Shown here: positions 14,545-22,464 of the stretch, in pieces
Numbering within the stretch: position 1 is the stretch's first letter
Layout: each line of letters starts with the position of its first letter
NCBI RefSeq assembly: GCF_965263005.1
Contig: NZ_OZ253579.1
Coordinates: 2,914,001-2,978,000, forward strand
Source: Rariloculus sp965263005
Lineage (GTDB): Bacteria > Pseudomonadota > Gammaproteobacteria > Steroidobacterales > Rariloculaceae
DNA: 64,000 nucleotides
Direction: 5' to 3'
Translations under genes and position numbers: made by a program
The notes under the pieces: generated by a model
What the model was told of the DNA's origin: nothing
What the model saw: only the letters and a program-made list of their open reading frames with translations
The model's database searches: none

Positions 14545-16806
14545 ATGTCCCATTCCGAACGCGTCATTCGATGCATCGCCCTTAACTCCCTCGTGCCCTC
14601 GCCCGAGAACGCGAGAAAGACGCCCGCCGAAGGGGCGGCATTTGCCCAACTCAAGGCGTCCATCGCCGCCCATGGGTTGCTGAAGAACCTGCTGGTCCGT
14701 CCTCAAACAACCGAAACCGACGGCGAGATCCGCTTTGAAGTGATCGCCGGCGGACGGCGACTGGCGGCGCTCCAGGCGCTGGCCGACGAGGGTGCTGTCG
14801 CACCCGATCATCCCGTTCCCTGTCACGTCGTGACCAACGAGGACAACGCCGCGGAGTTGTCGTTGGTGGAAAACACCGTGCGCGCGGCCATGCATCCGGC
14901 CGACCAGGTCGAAGCGTTTGCGAAACTCGCCCAGGCCGGCGGCACCGTCGCGGAGATCGCCGCCCGCTTCGGCGTCTCCGAGCGCACGGTGGAACAGAGG
15001 CTGCGCCTCGGCAACGCGGCGCCCGAACTGCTCGATGCGTACCGGGCGGGGGACATGGGGTTGCAATGCCTGCAGGCGTTCTGCGTCACCACCGATGCGC
15101 AGCTGCAACTCGCCGTGTGGGAGGAACTCAAGGCCCAGCACTACGGCCCGAGCGTGTGGCAGATCCGCCGGCTCCTGACCGAAGGCCGCATCCCGGCGAC
15201 GGCGGCGATCGCTCAGTTCGTCGGAGTGGCAGCGTACGAGAACGCCGGCGGCGCGCTGACGCGGGACCTTTTCGCCGAGGAGGACGAGAGAGGCATCTGG
15301 TTCGACGATCCGGCGCTGCTGCGCAAGCTGGCGCTTGAGCGACTCGAAACTGCCGCGGAGGAATTGCGCACGAAGTGGTCCTGGGCCGAGGCCCGGGTCG
15401 AGGTCGAGTGGAGCGACACGGCGCGCTTTGCGCGTATTCGCCCGAAACCCGGCGAGCCCACCGCGGACGAAGCGAAGAAGGTCGAGCAACTGACGGTGCG
15501 GCGCGACAAGCTGACCGAACTTGAGGATGACACCTGGACCGACGAAGCGGAGTCCGAACTGGAACGCATCGAGGCGCGCCTGGAGGAAATCCAGCGCGCG
15601 GTCGCCGACCGGGCCGTGTTCCGCCGCAAGGACCGGGAGATGGCCGGCGCCATCGTCACCATCGCCGATGACGGCGCGCTGCGCCTGATCCAGGGGCTGG
15701 TGCGCCCCGAAGACCTCGCAGGTCCTGCGGACGGCAAATCCACCGCCATGACCGGGACCGGCGACGACGACGGTTCGGATGCCTGCCGTCCGCAGGACCG
15801 CTTTCAGCCGCCGGCGCTGTCGCGTCCCGACCCGGTACCGGATCCCGCGGCGGCTGCGCGCAAGGCTGCTGGGATCGGGATCGGGCTGGGCGACGACCTT
15901 CGCGCCATCCGCACCTCGCTGATCAAGGCGCACCTGGCGCAGGATTTCTCCGCCGCATTTGATCTCTGCGTGTTCCAGATGGCCCGGGCGGTGTTCAGGA
16001 CCGGGTATCAGCCGCATGCGCTGGACATCTCCGCGGTGGTAACCCCCGACCGGCCCCCGCTTCGCGGTAACGACGAGCACTTCGGCGGTGTTGCGCAGGG
16101 CGAGGCGTTGCTGGAGCTCAACCGCGCGGCCTTGCCGTTGGATTGGCTTGATGCGGACGACGACGCAGCGGCGTTTCAGGCGCTGCGGGAGCTCTCCGCA
16201 GACGAGAAACAATCGCTGTTCGCCGCCTGCGTTGCGCGTACGGTGAAGGGGCAGCTCGCGTTCGAGCCCTCCTCACGCCCGGAGCTCGAAGCCACGGTGG
16301 CGCGACTGGATATCGATTTCGCCGGGCTTTACCGGCCCGACGCGGAGCTCTTCTGGAGCCGGTTGAACAAGGCGAAGATCCTGGAGATCGCGTCCCGGAC
16401 ATTCGGCCTCGACTGGGCGTCCGCGCGCGCCAAGTCCAAGAAGACGCTCCTGGTGTCGTCCATGTCGCGGGCGTTTGCCGCCGACGGCGACGAGGCGCAA
16501 CACCTGCCCGCCCGGCTCCGCGCCGCGGCGCTCGAGTGGACGCCCCCCGGGTTCAAGGCATTCGACGCCGGTGACGTGGCAGCGGACACGGAAGCGGGCG
16601 AAACGCCCGATACCGCAGGGGAATCGGACGCTGACGCTACGCCAGAGCCCGACGTCCCGGAGGAGACCGGCGATGCCGCTCACGCCGTCCCGGCCAACGG
16701 TGGCGACGCGGCCACTGCGTCCGCCGACCCGGCCGCACCCATGAACGGCGAGGACCGCGACCCCGCCGCCGCGGATATGCCGGAGTTTCTGCGGATTTCG
16801 CTGTAG
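14545..16806 (+). CDS. parB: Large ParB/RepB/Spo0J-type partition protein
   Basis: A 753-residue ParB-like protein. ATG 14545 follows AGGAG with 6-nt spacing; the frame is open upstream, but those codons belong to the radC remnant region. Residues ~18-65 carry the ParB N-terminal fold (NARKTP, SIAAHGLLKNLLVRP, EVIAGGRRLAALQAL), ~105 the SLVENTVRAAMHPADQVEAF motif, and ~130-165 an HTH (VAEIAARFGVSERTVEQRLR). The ~500-residue C-terminal extension is typical of ICE/plasmid ParB-like proteins, not chromosomal ParB. Two single units of the short repeat family lie in its linker (around 15720 and 15785), and the C-terminus is acidic. No parA is adjacent, so a classical ParABS role is not established. 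Confidence 0.88.
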   Translation: MSHSERVIRCIALNSLVPSPENARKTPAEGAAFAQLKASIAAHGLLKNLLVRPQTTETDGEIRFEVIAGGRRLAALQALADEGAVAPDHPVPCHVVTNEDNAAELSLVENTVRAAMHPADQVEAFAKLAQAGGTVAEIAARFGVSERTVEQRLRLGNAAPELLDAYRAGDMGLQCLQAFCVTTDAQLQLAVWEELKAQHYGPSVWQIRRLLTEGRIPATAAIAQFVGVAAYENAGGALTRDLFAEEDERGIWFDDPALLRKLALERLETAAEELRTKWSWAEARVEVEWSDTARFARIRPKPGEPTADEAKKVEQLTVRRDKLTELEDDTWTDEAESELERIEARLEEIQRAVADRAVFRRKDREMAGAIVTIADDGALRLIQGLVRPEDLAGPADGKSTAMTGTGDDDGSDACRPQDRFQPPALSRPDPVPDPAAAARKAAGIGIGLGDDLRAIRTSLIKAHLAQDFSAAFDLCVFQMARAVFRTGYQPHALDISAVVTPDRPPLRGNDEHFGGVAQGEALLELNRAALPLDWLDADDDAAAFQALRELSADEKQSLFAACVARTVKGQLAFEPSSRPELEATVARLDIDFAGLYRPDAELFWSRLNKAKILEIASRTFGLDWASARAKSKKTLLVSSMSRAFAADGDEAQHLPARLRAAALEWTPPGFKAFDAGDVAADTEAGETPDTAGESDADATPEPDVPEETGDAAHAVPANGGDAATASADPAAPMNGEDRDPAAADMPEFLRISL

Positions 16807-16854
16807 CGGACTGCAGGTCGTTGCCGACCGCAAGTCATTGCCGACCGCAGGTCC
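16807..16854. repeat. 17-bp tandem repeats between parB and the GHKL gene
   Basis: Two 17-bp units beginning TTGCCGACCGCA (16821-16837 and 16838-16854) follow a partial unit directly after the parB stop. They resemble, in base content and layout, the 15-bp units found in neighbouring genes (see 18669 and 24067). Confidence 0.6.
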
Positions 16855-16886
16855 TTTCGCACACTTGATTTTGGAGGTTCCACCCA

Positions 16887-18794
16887 ATGACCCAAGCCAT
16901 TGCTCCGGTCGCAACCCTCGTCCGCGCACGCGTCCACCCCCGCGCGCTGGAACACATGCCACTGTTCTTCGATGCCACGGCGCCCTCGGCCTTCATCGAG
17001 CTTATCCAGAACGCCCGTCGCGGCGGAGCGAACCGGGTCCATATCACCGCCGAATCCGCTGGCCCAGGTTCCGGCGACGATACCCTGACGGTCACCGTGC
17101 GCGACAACGGTCACGGCATCGCCGACCCGGCCGTCCTGTTGTCGTTCGGGCAATCCGGTTGGGACAAACCGCTCGCGCAGCGCGAACGCGCTGCGGGCAT
17201 GGGCATTGCGTGCCTCGCACGGCGCGGCTGCACCGTGTCCTCGCGTGCAAGGACCCCATCCTCGCAACCCGTCACCGGCTGGCGGATGACGCTTGAGCCC
17301 GACCACTTCCTCGGCAAGGTCGCCGCCACCGCCCTGCCCGACACGACCGCGCCCGCGCCGAACGGCACGTGCGTGACGTTCGAGGCCACCGAATCGCTGA
17401 ACACCCTGCGCGCCGCCGTGGCCGGCGCCTCGCGCTACGCGCCGCTCTGGGTGACGTTCAACGGCCAGGAACTCATGCGGCACGATTTTCTCGAAGGCGC
17501 CCTCCGCATCGAGCACTGGAACGGCCTCGTCCTCGGCGTGCTCAAGTCCCGGCAGCCGCTCTACAACGAATCGGACCTCAACTTCCACGGCCTCACCGTG
17601 AACGTGCGCCTGCCGCACGTGCAGGGCCTGGACGGGGAGACCTGGACCGTCCGCGCCCAGGTCGAGGACTGCCCGGAGCTGGAACTGGTGCTTCCGGCCC
17701 GCAAGGAAGCGGTCGAGAACGATTTTATGGAACGAATACGGGACCAGGCCCGTCTTGAAATCTACCGTGCCGTTGCACCCCTCGATCCGCCCCCGCGTCT
17801 TGCGTTCGAAGATCACGCCCAAGCGGCGCGCGCGGGGATCCAGCTTCCGGTCCCGCCCGCCGAGCTCTGGCCCTGGCGGCCGGCGACGGCCGACGTGGAC
17901 GACTGGACCCGCGACGTGCCGCTCAGCCCTGTCGGCCCCGATGCCCTGGTCGTCGCGTACGATGCCGATCCCCCGGACACGCAGCCGTTTCATCGCGCCG
18001 CCCGAAGCGCAGGGCTCGCCCCAAGGCTGTTCGAGGCCGACCGGCGCCTCGCCGGCTACGGCTGGTACGACGCGCTGGCGCGCCTCACGGACGTGCGCGC
18101 CCGCATCGACATCAAAGGTATTACGTACACCGAGCAGGCGCTGCATCAGCGATTCAAGGACGCCGCACGAAACGGTAGCCCACAAGACAACCGCCTGCAC
18201 GGAGACTGCCGTCCGCAGGACTGCCCCCTGCAAGGGGACTGTCGTCCGCAGGACCGGGCGGACTCCATCCATTTGTCGCTGGAAATCGCCTCGGCCGACG
18301 GGACACGGGATACGGTCACGATCCCGGCCGATATCGTTTTTCTCGACACCGCGTACGGTTGGCTCGATGACGCCTGTCCGGTCATCGCCTCCGACAGCGA
18401 CATCGGCGCCGACGAACTGGCCGCGCTCCTTCGACGGGCCTATTTCTGTCCGTCCGACGACTCCGACGTGGATAGCTACGAGACCCAGGGCGTCCAATTC
18501 GACGATGCGGCGCTGCACCTGGCGCTGAAACACGTCGCCTCCGCCGACGAGGCGACCCGCACGGCCATTAGCCAGGCCGTGTGGCGGGAGATCCACTGGC
18601 TGATGCCCAAGGACCGTACCGTCGACATCGCTGTGCGCGGCAACCGCATCGACGTCACCCTCGGTCGTCCTGCGGACGGCAGTCCTGCGCACGGCAGTCC
18701 TGCGCACGGCAGTCGCCCTGCGGAGTGCAACCCAGCAGACCGCGATCCCCAGTCCACCGATACCCGTGAGGAGGAGGCAACGCCCACCGCCTGA
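16887..18794 (+). CDS. GHKL-fold ATPase (HSP90/MutL/histidine-kinase type)
   Basis: A 635-residue protein with a GHKL ATP-binding domain at the N-terminus: N-box FIELIQNARRGGA (~35), G1 box VRDNGHGIAD (~72), and G2 box GMGIACLARRG (~110). No receiver, dimerisation or sensor domain is seen, so it is not an ordinary histidine kinase. The ~450-residue remainder is not recognised; the layout suggests a MutL/MORC-like or chaperone-like machine. The RBS is GGAGG upstream of ATG 16887. Short repeats of the cluster are embedded at 18205-18252 and 18669-18713, giving the low-complexity peptide PADGSPAHGSPAHGS. It lies between parB and the MoxR gene in the same direction. No function can be named beyond ATP-driven conformational change. 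Confidence 0.8.
   Translation: MTQAIAPVATLVRARVHPRALEHMPLFFDATAPSAFIELIQNARRGGANRVHITAESAGPGSGDDTLTVTVRDNGHGIADPAVLLSFGQSGWDKPLAQRERAAGMGIACLARRGCTVSSRARTPSSQPVTGWRMTLEPDHFLGKVAATALPDTTAPAPNGTCVTFEATESLNTLRAAVAGASRYAPLWVTFNGQELMRHDFLEGALRIEHWNGLVLGVLKSRQPLYNESDLNFHGLTVNVRLPHVQGLDGETWTVRAQVEDCPELELVLPARKEAVENDFMERIRDQARLEIYRAVAPLDPPPRLAFEDHAQAARAGIQLPVPPAELWPWRPATADVDDWTRDVPLSPVGPDALVVAYDADPPDTQPFHRAARSAGLAPRLFEADRRLAGYGWYDALARLTDVRARIDIKGITYTEQALHQRFKDAARNGSPQDNRLHGDCRPQDCPLQGDCRPQDRADSIHLSLEIASADGTRDTVTIPADIVFLDTAYGWLDDACPVIASDSDIGADELAALLRRAYFCPSDDSDVDSYETQGVQFDDAALHLALKHVASADEATRTAISQAVWREIHWLMPKDRTVDIAVRGNRIDVTLGRPADGSPAHGSPAHGSRPAECNPADRDPQSTDTREEEATPTA
18205..18252. repeat. Inverted-orientation units of the CCTGCGGACGGCAGT family
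   Basis: ACTGCCGTCCGCAGG (18205-18219), an 18-bp variant (18220-18237) and ACTGTCGTCCGCAGG (18238-18252) are reverse complements of the unit seen at 18669. They lie in frame inside the GHKL gene and encode CRPQD-type peptides. Confidence 0.7.
18669..18713. repeat. Three tandem 15-bp units CCTGCGGACGGCAGT
   Basis: Units at 18669, 18684 and 18699 are identical except for G/C at the seventh base. Being 15 bp, they keep the reading frame and code PADGS/PAHGS. They sit at the C-terminal tail of the GHKL protein. Confidence 0.8.
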
Positions 18795-18950
18795 CCCCCC
18801 AATCGATCCATCGGGCGTTCGCATACGCCCGTTATCGCCCGCCGCATTGACCGATCCGCTCCGCGTGGAGGCCGAGTCAGCGGCGGGTTTTTCGAGGCCC
18901 GCTCTACCGGAGCGGGTCCTGTACCCGATCCACCTGAACAGGAGCCCGCC

Positions 18951-19970
18951 ATGCCCGATGGGATCGCCGCCGACTACTCGCTCAAGCCGTCCGAACTGGC
19001 CGAAACCCTCGCCGTGCTTGTCGAAGCGCGCCAACCGACCATGATCTGGGGCCCGCCCGGCTGCGCCAAGAGCCAGGTCGCCCAGCACGTCGCCGCGATC
19101 GCAAAGCGCATCTATGTCGACGTCCGCGCGCTGCTTCTCGACCGGGTGGACCTGATGGGCATCCCATGGCGCGACAGCGCCGGGCGCACGCGCTGGGCGC
19201 CGCCCGCGTTCCTGCCGCCGGCGGACGATACCGGGCTCTGGCTGATCAATCTCGAGGAACTGCCCTCGGCGGTCCCGATGGTTCAGGCCGCACTCTACCA
19301 GCTCGCCCTGGACCGCAAGTGCGGTGAGTACGAACTGCCGGAAGGCGCATCGCTCATTGCCTGCGGCAACCGCGACAGCGACCGAGGTGTCACTCACCGC
19401 ATGCCCACGCCGCTGGCGTCGCGGTTCGTGCACCTGGAGATCCGCGCCGATGTCGCCGACTGGTGCGCATGGGGTGCTGCGCACGGCATTGCACCCGAAG
19501 TTCTGTTCTTTATTCAGATGCGCCCGGATCTGCTGCACCAATTCGATCCGCAATCGAAGGAGAAGGCTTTTCCGTGTCCCAGGACGTGGGAGTTCGTATC
19601 CAACATCGTGCGCAAGCGCCAGGGACTGAGTCCCGTGGCCCTGCGGGCCCTCATCCGCGGCACGGTCGGCGAGGCCGCCGCCATCGAGTTCTGCGGGTTC
19701 CTGGCGATCTGGCAGGAACTGCCGCATCCGCAGGCAATCATCGCCGATCCGGCAGGCGCGCCGGTGCCCGAAAACCCCAGCACGCTGATTGCGCTCTGCG
19801 GCTCGCTCTACCGGCTCGCCGACGACATCAACCTCTCCGCCATCGTCACGTATGCCCAGCGCCTGCGGCGCGAGGTCGGCGAGTTCCTCGTCGGGTCCTG
19901 CGTAAAGCGCGATCCGACCCTTCAACACACCCCGGCGTTCATCCAGTGGGCGGCGGCAAAGACGCGGTAG
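18951..19970 (+). CDS. MoxR-type AAA+ ATPase
   Basis: A 339-residue AAA+ ATPase. Walker A is GPPGCAKS (residues ~34-41), the Walker-B position reads LWLINLEELPSA (~96), with sensor-1-like IACGNR (~138) and an arginine-finger-type PLASRF (~156). This layout is the MoxR branch, whose members usually pair with VWA-domain partners to remodel or load targets. Such a partner is encoded two genes downstream. The Walker B lacks the usual LFLDE order (NLEE instead), a variant also seen in plasmid-borne relatives as far as I recall. ATG 18951 follows CAGGAG. A 7-bp-stem hairpin (18898-18916) lies just upstream. Confidence 0.85.
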   Translation: MPDGIAADYSLKPSELAETLAVLVEARQPTMIWGPPGCAKSQVAQHVAAIAKRIYVDVRALLLDRVDLMGIPWRDSAGRTRWAPPAFLPPADDTGLWLINLEELPSAVPMVQAALYQLALDRKCGEYELPEGASLIACGNRDSDRGVTHRMPTPLASRFVHLEIRADVADWCAWGAAHGIAPEVLFFIQMRPDLLHQFDPQSKEKAFPCPRTWEFVSNIVRKRQGLSPVALRALIRGTVGEAAAIEFCGFLAIWQELPHPQAIIADPAGAPVPENPSTLIALCGSLYRLADDINLSAIVTYAQRLRREVGEFLVGSCVKRDPTLQHTPAFIQWAAAKTR

Positions 19971-20001
19971 CCCGCGGCAAACGATCAAGGAGACCCTCAA
20001 C

Positions 20002-20916
20002 ATGAATCTGACCCATGACGCCATGCTCGTGACGCTGCGCATCCACGGCTGGTCCGGGCACCGCTACGACCGCAGCGCCAGCCAGTACGTCGCCGTGCAC
20101 CACGATGCGGCGACCACCGCCGGGCGCTACAACAAGCGGCTCTTGCCCAAGGCGGCCCTTGCCGCGCTCAACGCCACCCTGAACGAGGCCCGCAAGACCC
20201 ACTACCACCACACCCTCCCGTGGGACGACGTGGGCGCGCGGCTCCTGCCGGTCGCCAACTACGAGCGGTACACCGCTGCGTTGGACAACCTCATCGAACG
20301 CATGCTCACCGAACGGTCGCGCTTCATCGCCGACTACGACTATCAGGTGGAGCAGGCGAGACTGGACCTCGGGCGGCTCTTCCGGGCCGACGACTACCCG
20401 TCCCGCGATGAACTGAGGGGGCGGTTCTCGGCCCACTACCGCATCGTCCCGGTGCCCGATTCAGGGCATTTCCTGGCCGAGCTCGGCAACGGGGCGAGCG
20501 AGCGGGTCCGCCGCGACATCGAGCAGCATGTACGCGAACGCCTCAACGGTGCGCTCGGGGACCTGTACCGCCGTCTGGGCGAGGCGGTCGGGCATGTCTG
20601 CGAGCGGCTGACCGAGGACGAGAACGGTCGCGCGAAAGTTTTTCGGGACAGCCTCATCGAGAACCTGAGAGAACTGGTCGATACGGTTCCCAGGCTCAAC
20701 CTGTTCGGCGACAAGCACCTCGAGCGCCTGTGCCTGGACGTGCAGAACCGCATCGCCCGTGTCGAGCCGGACGTGCTGCGACCCACCGCGGCGTCCGGCA
20801 AATTCGATCCCGCGGTGCGCCGGCGCGTCAAGCGCGATGCCGAGGACCTTGCGGCGCATTTCGCGGGGTACTTCGGGGCGGAGCGCGCTACTGCGCATCA
20901 CGCCGAGGCCGCGTAA
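20002..20916 (+). CDS. DUF3150-like protein
   Basis: A 304-residue, largely helical protein resembling DUF3150: start LVTLRIHGWSGHRYDRSAS, then KALLP-like KRLLPKAALAALN and a long charged helical middle (FRDSLIENLRELVDTVP). The family typically sits beside MoxR and VWA genes on phages, plasmids and ICEs; its function is unknown. An AAGGAG RBS is seen upstream of ATG 20002. Its TAA stop overlaps the ATG of the VWA gene by one base (TAATG), which points to translational coupling. Confidence 0.75.
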   Translation: MNLTHDAMLVTLRIHGWSGHRYDRSASQYVAVHHDAATTAGRYNKRLLPKAALAALNATLNEARKTHYHHTLPWDDVGARLLPVANYERYTAALDNLIERMLTERSRFIADYDYQVEQARLDLGRLFRADDYPSRDELRGRFSAHYRIVPVPDSGHFLAELGNGASERVRRDIEQHVRERLNGALGDLYRRLGEAVGHVCERLTEDENGRAKVFRDSLIENLRELVDTVPRLNLFGDKHLERLCLDVQNRIARVEPDVLRPTAASGKFDPAVRRRVKRDAEDLAAHFAGYFGAERATAHHAEAA

Positions 20917-22292
20917 TGGCTCACCGCACCGACACCGAGCCGGGCCGCCGGCTGAGCGACTGCGTCACGGCGCTGCTCCGCGACCACCCGTTCTTCGGGA
21001 GCCTGACACTGCGCCTGCCGCTGGTGGCCGACCCGTCCCGAAAGACGCTCGCGAGCGATGGCCTGAACGTCCGCTACAACCCGGACTGGGTAACCCACAG
21101 CGGCGCCGATGCCATTCAGACAGCGCTCGCGCGGGTGGTGCTTGCCTGTGCCCTGAAGCACCACACGCGCCGGGGCGAGCGCCAGCCCGAGCGTTGGCAG
21201 CGCGCCTCCCAACTGGTCACGCACGGGTTGTTGCGAGACGCCGGGTTCACGCTGCCGCCAGAGGCCGAAGCGTGGGATGGGCTGAGCGTCGAGCAGGCGT
21301 ATGACCGGCTGCCGGAGCCCGACGAGCAGGGCGATAGCCCCGGCAGCGGGCCAGGAGCCGGCGGCGGTGCGGGCGCATCCGAGCCCGGCAATGCGGGTTC
21401 CTCGCCTCCCGCATCCCCTCCCACCGGCGGACCCCAGCCCAAGCCGGACAACGCGGACGACCCGCCGCCCAGTGTCGATCCGGCCGGCACCGGCGAAATC
21501 CTCGACGCCACCGAGCGCACTGCTGCGCAGGGCAGTCCCCCGCAGGGTAGCTCCCCGCCGGACATCGCTGCACAGCCCGCTACGGGAAGCGGTGACAATT
21601 CCGGCCAGGCGCCGCTATCGGTACTGGACATCGCCGCCGAGGAACAGGCGTGGGACGAGGCCATGCACCAGGCCGCGAGCGTCGCCCGCGCCCAGGGCAA
21701 GGTGCCGGGCGCCGTGGAGACCACCATCCGCAACGCCCATCGAAGCCGGCTCGACTGGCGCTCGCTCCTGCGCCGCTACCTCCTCGACACCGCCGAGAAC
21801 GATTACACCTGGAGCGTTCCGAACCGCCGGTTCATCGACTCCGGCCTGTACCTGCCGTCGGTCCGCTCCGAAGGTATGGGCGCCATTGCGCTCATCATCG
21901 ATACATCGGGCTCGCTGCCGCTACAGATGCTGGAAACGTTCTGGGCCGAAATACGCGAGATCGCCGACGAACTCGAACCCGAGCGCATCATCCTTCTTCA
22001 GGTCGACACCGCGCTGCGCAGGGCGGACGAGTACTCGCCAGGCGAACTGCCGGAACAACTTTCCCTCACAGGCCGGGGCGGGACCGACTTCCGGCCCGGG
22101 TTCCAGTGGCTCGACGAGCAAGGCATACGCCCGGCCTGTTGCCTGTACTTCACCGACATGGAGTGCAACCGCTATCCGGATGCCGAGCCTGATTTCGCGG
22201 TTCTGTGGATCAACTACGGCGACCCCCCTTCGGACCGGTATCGCGAACCCTGGGGCGAGCGCATCGACCTCCTTGAGGAGGCCGGACACTAG
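20916..22292 (+). CDS. VWA-like / DUF2201-type protein
   Basis: A 458-residue protein. The C-terminal half has a VWA-type MIDAS pattern: LIIDTSGSLP (D-x-S-x-S), TGRGGTDF and YFTDME. The N-terminal part (ALKHHTRRGERQPERW, LVTHGLLRDAGFTLP) resembles the metallopeptidase-like N domain of DUF2201 proteins, but the HExxH residues are not conserved here (RVVLA at that position by my alignment), so peptidase activity is doubtful. A proline/glycine-rich linker of about 110 residues joins the halves and contains short repeat units near 21530. Start and stop overlap with the DUF3150-like gene. It is probably the substrate-recruiting partner of the MoxR ATPase. Confidence 0.8.
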   Translation: MAHRTDTEPGRRLSDCVTALLRDHPFFGSLTLRLPLVADPSRKTLASDGLNVRYNPDWVTHSGADAIQTALARVVLACALKHHTRRGERQPERWQRASQLVTHGLLRDAGFTLPPEAEAWDGLSVEQAYDRLPEPDEQGDSPGSGPGAGGGAGASEPGNAGSSPPASPPTGGPQPKPDNADDPPPSVDPAGTGEILDATERTAAQGSPPQGSSPPDIAAQPATGSGDNSGQAPLSVLDIAAEEQAWDEAMHQAASVARAQGKVPGAVETTIRNAHRSRLDWRSLLRRYLLDTAENDYTWSVPNRRFIDSGLYLPSVRSEGMGAIALIIDTSGSLPLQMLETFWAEIREIADELEPERIILLQVDTALRRADEYSPGELPEQLSLTGRGGTDFRPGFQWLDEQGIRPACCLYFTDMECNRYPDAEPDFAVLWINYGDPPSDRYREPWGERIDLLEEAGH

Positions 22293-22303
22293 CCGTACCC
22301 CAA

Positions 22304-22357
22304 TTCGCCCTGCGTTAGCAGTTCGCCCTGCGCTAGCAGTTCGCCCTGCGCCGGCAG
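22304..22357. repeat. Three tandem 18-bp repeats in the gap before the helicase gene
   Basis: TTCGCCCTGCGTTAGCAG (22304-22321) recurs at 22322-22339 and 22340-22357 with 1-2 changes. The core CCTGCG..GCAG is that of the 15-bp family. This copy is intergenic; a possible stem-loop at RNA level has not been tested. Confidence 0.75.
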
Positions 22358-22464
22358 GAGGCGCGTCCGCTTCGGCCGGACGGTTCCAGAGCCCTGGGGG
22401 GGCGGGTTTTCCGCTTCCCGCACGCCGGCTCTTCCTCCATCCATCCACCGACAGGAGTCCATCG

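Noticed and set aside
16680..20042. 1120-codon minus-strand open frame
   Set aside because: It is antisense to the GHKL and MoxR genes, which have clear motifs; its composition is that of a shadow frame, with the repeats read backwards as AVRRT.
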